8,133 nucleotides of DNA from Candidatus Vogelbacteria bacterium. GTDB lineage: Bacteria; Patescibacteriota; Minisyncoccia; Phycocordibacterales; XYD1-FULL-46-19. Shown in pieces: positions 5,205 to 8,133 of the stretch (positions are counted from its first letter, which is position 1; the number at the start of each line of letters is the position of its first letter). Below the pieces are notes generated by a model that did not search any database, had not been told where the DNA came from, and was given only the letters and a program-made list of their open reading frames with translations. The position numbers and the translations under genes are program-made. Location of the stretch: NCBI GenBank assembly GCA_903825615.1, contig CAIKBK010000063.1, positions 1 to 8,133 of the forward strand, written 5' to 3'.

Positions 5205-6461
5205 TTAATTCCTACCTAAAATTGAATCTAAAGTATTCTTGCGCACAATCATGCGCGCTGGGAGATAGCCGGCAATAATTGTCGACAAAACTAATAATGA
5301 TAAACGTAAGAGTGAGGACGATATTGGGGCGACCAAAATACCGTCGCTAAAGGGAAAATCAATTGGATTAGCGTTAAGATAAGGTACCATTAGGCCATAA
5401 ACAATTACCAAACCAAGGGCTGAACCGACGATCGCATAAAAAATAGATTGGAAAATGTAGGATAATTCAATGGCGTGGCCAGAAATGCCAATGCCCTTCA
5501 AGATGCCAATAAACTTGCGACGAGTGATGGCATTGATAAAAATAACAATAAAAATAGTGATAGCCGCCACGACGAGACCCAGCGAGCTAAAGATATTGCC
5601 CAAAATGGCAAAGGTCATAATCATATCTTTAATAAATTTAGGCTCAGCATCGGTGAAGGTTTGCACTCGGGCCATTTGCCCAATACCCTGAGCGATAAGG
5701 GCGTCACGCAAGGCAACAGGATCAACTCCTGGTTTCAGTTTAATCGCAATCTCGTTAACATTGTAGTCACCGCGACCGATAAGGTTCCGCAATTGCGAGG
5801 CATCCATATAAACTCTCATATTGGTCTCGTCAACCTTGCTCTTGGTTATACCCTTAACAGTAACTTCGCGGACATTGCCGTTAATCGTCAGTCTAATCTT
5901 TGTTCCGGCTGAGACATTTTCTAGAGTATTAAAAACAGCACTTTCAATTGGAAAATATTTTTTAGTCAAATAAGATCCTAATAGAATTTGATCAAAATCA
6001 CCTGGGGCAAGATAGGAACCTTCAACCAAGATATTAGAGAGGCCAGAAATCTTATTTTCCGCAATGGGATCAATACCGGCGACCGAGGCCGAGACAGTGT
6101 TAAGAATCTCAGTATCTTTGTGTTGTATCTTATAATCAGCCTCAAGCATTGCACTTTGGAGATAACGTGGACTAAAAGCCTCAATTCTAGGCTCTTTATC
6201 TAGCACAGCAATAACCGCTGGGCTATTCTCAATATAGGTTTTACCCTTAAGAGTGGAGATAAAAATGTCGCTAGTGTACTCAACTCGCACTGCATCAACA
6301 GCTCCCTGTATCAAACCAACAAGAATACCCGAGACCACCACCAGATTAAGAAAGGTCAAGGTCATAACCACCACAATAAGAGCGTTGGTCCAAAGACTGG
6401 CCCGTCGAACTTGCCTGATGGCCAGAAATAAACCTAAGCGATAATTAATAAAGGAAAACAT
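5205..6461 (-). CDS. ABC transporter permease, MacB/FtsX family
   Basis: A 418-aa membrane protein with the MacB/FtsX layout. One helix lies near the N-terminus (about 27-51). A large extracytoplasmic domain follows (about 60-275). Three closely spaced helices come last (about 283-310, 333-360 and 380-400). After the second helix, the cytoplasmic segment RRKFIGILKGIGISG matches the family's coupling motif (type RxxEIGxxRAxGAS), which contacts the ATPase. The C-terminus (PARMIVRKNTLDSILGRN) also fits. It probably works as a dimer with two copies of the ATPase, like MacB but with the ATPase as a separate protein. The start lies one base after the adaptor stop (TAG-C-ATG) and has no Shine-Dalgarno site, which suggests re-initiation by ribosomes ending the adaptor. 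The family is clear; the substrate cannot be read from the sequence. Confidence 0.93.
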   Translation of the reverse strand: MFSFINYRLGLFLAIRQVRRASLWTNALIVVVMTLTFLNLVVVSGILVGLIQGAVDAVRVEYTSDIFISTLKGKTYIENSPAVIAVLDKEPRIEAFSPRYLQSAMLEADYKIQHKDTEILNTVSASVAGIDPIAENKISGLSNILVEGSYLAPGDFDQILLGSYLTKKYFPIESAVFNTLENVSAGTKIRLTINGNVREVTVKGITKSKVDETNMRVYMDASQLRNLIGRGDYNVNEIAIKLKPGVDPVALRDALIAQGIGQMARVQTFTDAEPKFIKDMIMTFAILGNIFSSLGLVVAAITIFIVIFINAITRRKFIGILKGIGISGHAIELSYIFQSIFYAIVGSALGLVIVYGLMVPYLNANPIDFPFSDGILVAPISSSLLRLSLLVLSTIIAGYLPARMIVRKNTLDSILGRN

Positions 6462-6462
6462 G

Positions 6463-7917
6463 CTAATTAGCTTGGGGATTGAGTATTACCTGGTCGCCCT
6501 CTTTGAGGCCACTTAGGATCTCAGTCAGACCAAGTGTTCCAACTTCACCAGTGATAATTTCCTTTTCTGTGATCTGGTCATTACCATTAATAAGATTAAC
6601 AAACCTTTTACCATCGCGTACGATAATAGCACTAGACGGGATGGCAATAGTATCCGGTTTCTTTATTGAAGTAATTAACAAATTGGCTGTCATACCCGGT
6701 TTTATTCGTGGATTCTCAGCTAAGAACCGTAGCTTGGTCTTATAAGTTGAAACGCCATTGCGAATTGTCTCGGCTGGATCAATTGAGATAATCTTGGCCG
6801 AAAAAACAACCAGCGAACCATAGGCATCGAGGGTGACTTCAGCCGAATTACCGACTGCCAAGTTTGCAATGTAAATCTCTGGGACAAAACTCTCGATTTG
6901 ATAAAGGCCAGCATTGATCATCCCAACACTAGCTTGGCCAGCAATGGCCTGCTCACCAGTTTTAATGTCGAGACGAATTATAACCCCACTAAATGGAGCC
7001 CGCAAGAAGCAGTCGGCATAAGCTTTCTCCTTCTGGGCCACAATAATTTCTTGGGTTCTTATATCGAGCGGAACATTCTTTAGACTATCTCTTTTTTCTC
7101 CCAAGGTGGTAAGGACAGCATCTACGGCAACAACCCAGGTTTGGACGTTGGTTCGGTCATTAACTAGATCAACTGAGCGATTACTTGGATCAGTTTCGTA
7201 ATTATAAAGATAATCAACTAAGGTTTGAAGATCCTTGGTGGCTTGAGACAGGAGTTGGGTCGTCTGGTAGGTTTCTTCAGTGATAACAACAATTGCTTCG
7301 TTAGAAATAGGTTTACTCATCCCCTGTAGATCAGCCGAATTTTTGTCATAAGCCCTTTTGGCTGTCCAAAAACTAGACAAGGCCTTGTTGTAATACCCAC
7401 GAGCTTTATCATTGGGTAAATTCATTTTGTAAGTAGAAACAGTATAGTTGTTTATAATCGAATCCATCCCATCTACAACAGACGGAAATTCAATAAAAGC
7501 TCGATTAACACTAATCAGGCTGTCTTCATAATTCTTAGTAAGGCCCTTATTGGTCTCGCTGGCCACAGAACTCTCAGTTATCTTAGCTAGGGCAATTTTG
7601 GCATTCTGTAGGTCAAGTTCGGCATTACGTGAGTCAAGTTGGGCGATTATTTGACCAGCACCAACAGTACTACCGACCTGAACGTTAACACCAGTAACTC
7701 GGCCACTTTGGGTAAATCCGAGTTCAACGCTCTTAGCAGGGATCACTTTACCCGAGACCGAGACGGTTTGGATAAAATCACTTTTTTTGATAGTTAAAAT
7801 TTCGGCCTTACCATTGCCATTCTTAGTCCAAATAAAATAACCAGCCACTAAAACAACAATAACGATAACAATTGAAACTACCCAATATTTTTTTATTTTT
7901 CCTAGCAAATTACTCAT
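6463..7917 (-). CDS. Membrane-anchored HlyD/MacA-family adaptor protein
   Basis: A 484-aa adaptor of the tripartite-efflux type. One N-terminal membrane helix (about 12-30) has no lipobox, so the bulk should lie outside the membrane. Half of a lipoyl domain is at about 52-95 (SGKVIPAKSVELGF, GRVTGVNVQVGSTVGAGQ). A long, mostly helical insert follows (about 100-300), and the second lipoyl half is at about 304-328 (LRAPFSGVI, KTGEQAIAG). Next are a beta-barrel domain (about 335-415, with IKPGMTANL) and a membrane-proximal domain (about 420-484, ending LKEGDQVIL). It is the first gene of the operon with the permease and ATPase, as in macAB and Bacillus yknXYZ. The helical segment of about 200 residues is longer than the simple MacA hairpin and is not cleanly heptad-like. 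The start is the first ATG after the predicted promoter; no Shine-Dalgarno site is visible. Confidence 0.92.
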   Translation of the reverse strand: MSNLLGKIKKYWVVSIVIVIVVLVAGYFIWTKNGNGKAEILTIKKSDFIQTVSVSGKVIPAKSVELGFTQSGRVTGVNVQVGSTVGAGQIIAQLDSRNAELDLQNAKIALAKITESSVASETNKGLTKNYEDSLISVNRAFIEFPSVVDGMDSIINNYTVSTYKMNLPNDKARGYYNKALSSFWTAKRAYDKNSADLQGMSKPISNEAIVVITEETYQTTQLLSQATKDLQTLVDYLYNYETDPSNRSVDLVNDRTNVQTWVVAVDAVLTTLGEKRDSLKNVPLDIRTQEIIVAQKEKAYADCFLRAPFSGVIIRLDIKTGEQAIAGQASVGMINAGLYQIESFVPEIYIANLAVGNSAEVTLDAYGSLVVFSAKIISIDPAETIRNGVSTYKTKLRFLAENPRIKPGMTANLLITSIKKPDTIAIPSSAIIVRDGKRFVNLINGNDQITEKEIITGEVGTLGLTEILSGLKEGDQVILNPQAN

Positions 7918-7968
7918 AAATTAATCAATTAACGCCAATTTGAGCAAAACCGTGTTTCTAATAAGGCA

Positions 7969-7997
7969 ATTATAACAATAACTAGAATTTAGTCCAA
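7969..7997 (-). promoter_or_regulatory. Predicted promoter of the ABC exporter operon
   Basis: On the minus strand a perfect TATAAT (7974-7969) is directly preceded by TGT, an extended -10. The -35 at 17 bases, TTGGAC (7997-7992), is poor, which is usual with an extended -10. It overlaps the end of the upstream gene. The start point near 7962 gives a leader of about 45 bases without a Shine-Dalgarno site or obvious hairpin. Confidence 0.55.
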
Positions 7998-8132
7998 GAT
8001 ACCCTTAAGCAAAGAAAGTAGCTCTTGATGGTCAAAAACTAGGTGATCAGCTTCGGGACGAAGCCTCTCGACGGCCGAGAATTGGCTGACAATGGCAATA
8101 TTGTGAGCAAGACCAAGAGGATTAACATGAAT
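7989..8132 (-). CDS. C-terminal fragment, possibly HAD-type hydrolase, cut by the window edge
   Basis: A minus-strand frame is open from the window edge to a TAA at 7991-7989, giving the last 47 residues of a protein. The peptide contains GLAHNIAIVSQFSAVERL, then RPEADHLVFDHQELLSLL. This order resembles the end of HAD-superfamily phosphatases: a short strand near the active site, a residue block with ERL, then an ADH-hydrophobic-hydrophobic-D strand and a closing ELL.LL helix. None of the catalytic HAD motifs lie within the window, so the family call rests on this resemblance only. The stop is 72 bases before the adaptor ATG, with a promoter between, so it is probably a separate transcription unit. 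Confidence 0.5.
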   Translation of the reverse strand: MHVNPLGLAHNIAIVSQFSAVERLRPEADHLVFDHQELLSLLKGILD

Positions 8133-8133
8133 A

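Noticed and set aside
5475..5912. Plus-strand open frame of 145 codons opposite the permease gene
   Set aside because: It lies entirely over the permease coding region, has no start signals, and its translation looks like random antisense sequence.

Overview
The window (about 40% GC by hand counts of a few lines) carries four complete minus-strand genes and one small plus-strand gene between them, plus a gene fragment cut off at each edge. It looks bacterial, and the best guess is a Candidate Phyla Radiation / Patescibacteria genome. Three things point that way: a protein joining sigma region 4 to a HARE-HTH domain, compact gene packing with few Shine-Dalgarno sites, and a short in-frame palindromic insert (peptide PSSAKATAG) in leuS. 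I recall similar peptides from predicted proteins of this group. The taxonomic call is inference, not a search result.

Left part (1-3977, all minus strand): the N-terminal 30 codons of an unidentified gene (1-90); a 343-aa putative transcription factor with a sigma-70 region 4 helix-turn-helix and a HARE-HTH domain (114-1145); and leucyl-tRNA synthetase, leuS (1236-3977), with intact HIGH and KMSKS-type motifs, an unusual N-terminal partial duplication and an enlarged editing domain. Each of the three has a promoter-like -35/-10 pair placed so that transcription would start 0-3 bases before the ATG. This suggests leaderless mRNAs.

Middle (3978-4525): a small monocistronic plus-strand gene for a 111-aa protein of unknown function. 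It differs from everything around it. It has higher GC (about 53%), a leader with a hairpin, an almost perfect Shine-Dalgarno sequence and its own strong intrinsic terminator.

Right part (4526-7917, minus strand): a tight three-gene operon, transcribed in the order adaptor, permease, ATPase, for a MacAB/YknXYZ-like ABC exporter. The membrane-anchored HlyD-family adaptor is followed after 1 base by a four-helix MacB/FtsX-type permease and then, after 4 bases, by a LolD/MacB-type ATPase. A promoter with an extended -10 lies upstream of the adaptor. The right edge (7989-8132) holds the C-terminal tail of another minus-strand gene, possibly a HAD-type hydrolase. No intergenic stretch exceeds 300 bases. 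I found no tRNA, rRNA, CRISPR array, insertion sequence or phage gene.
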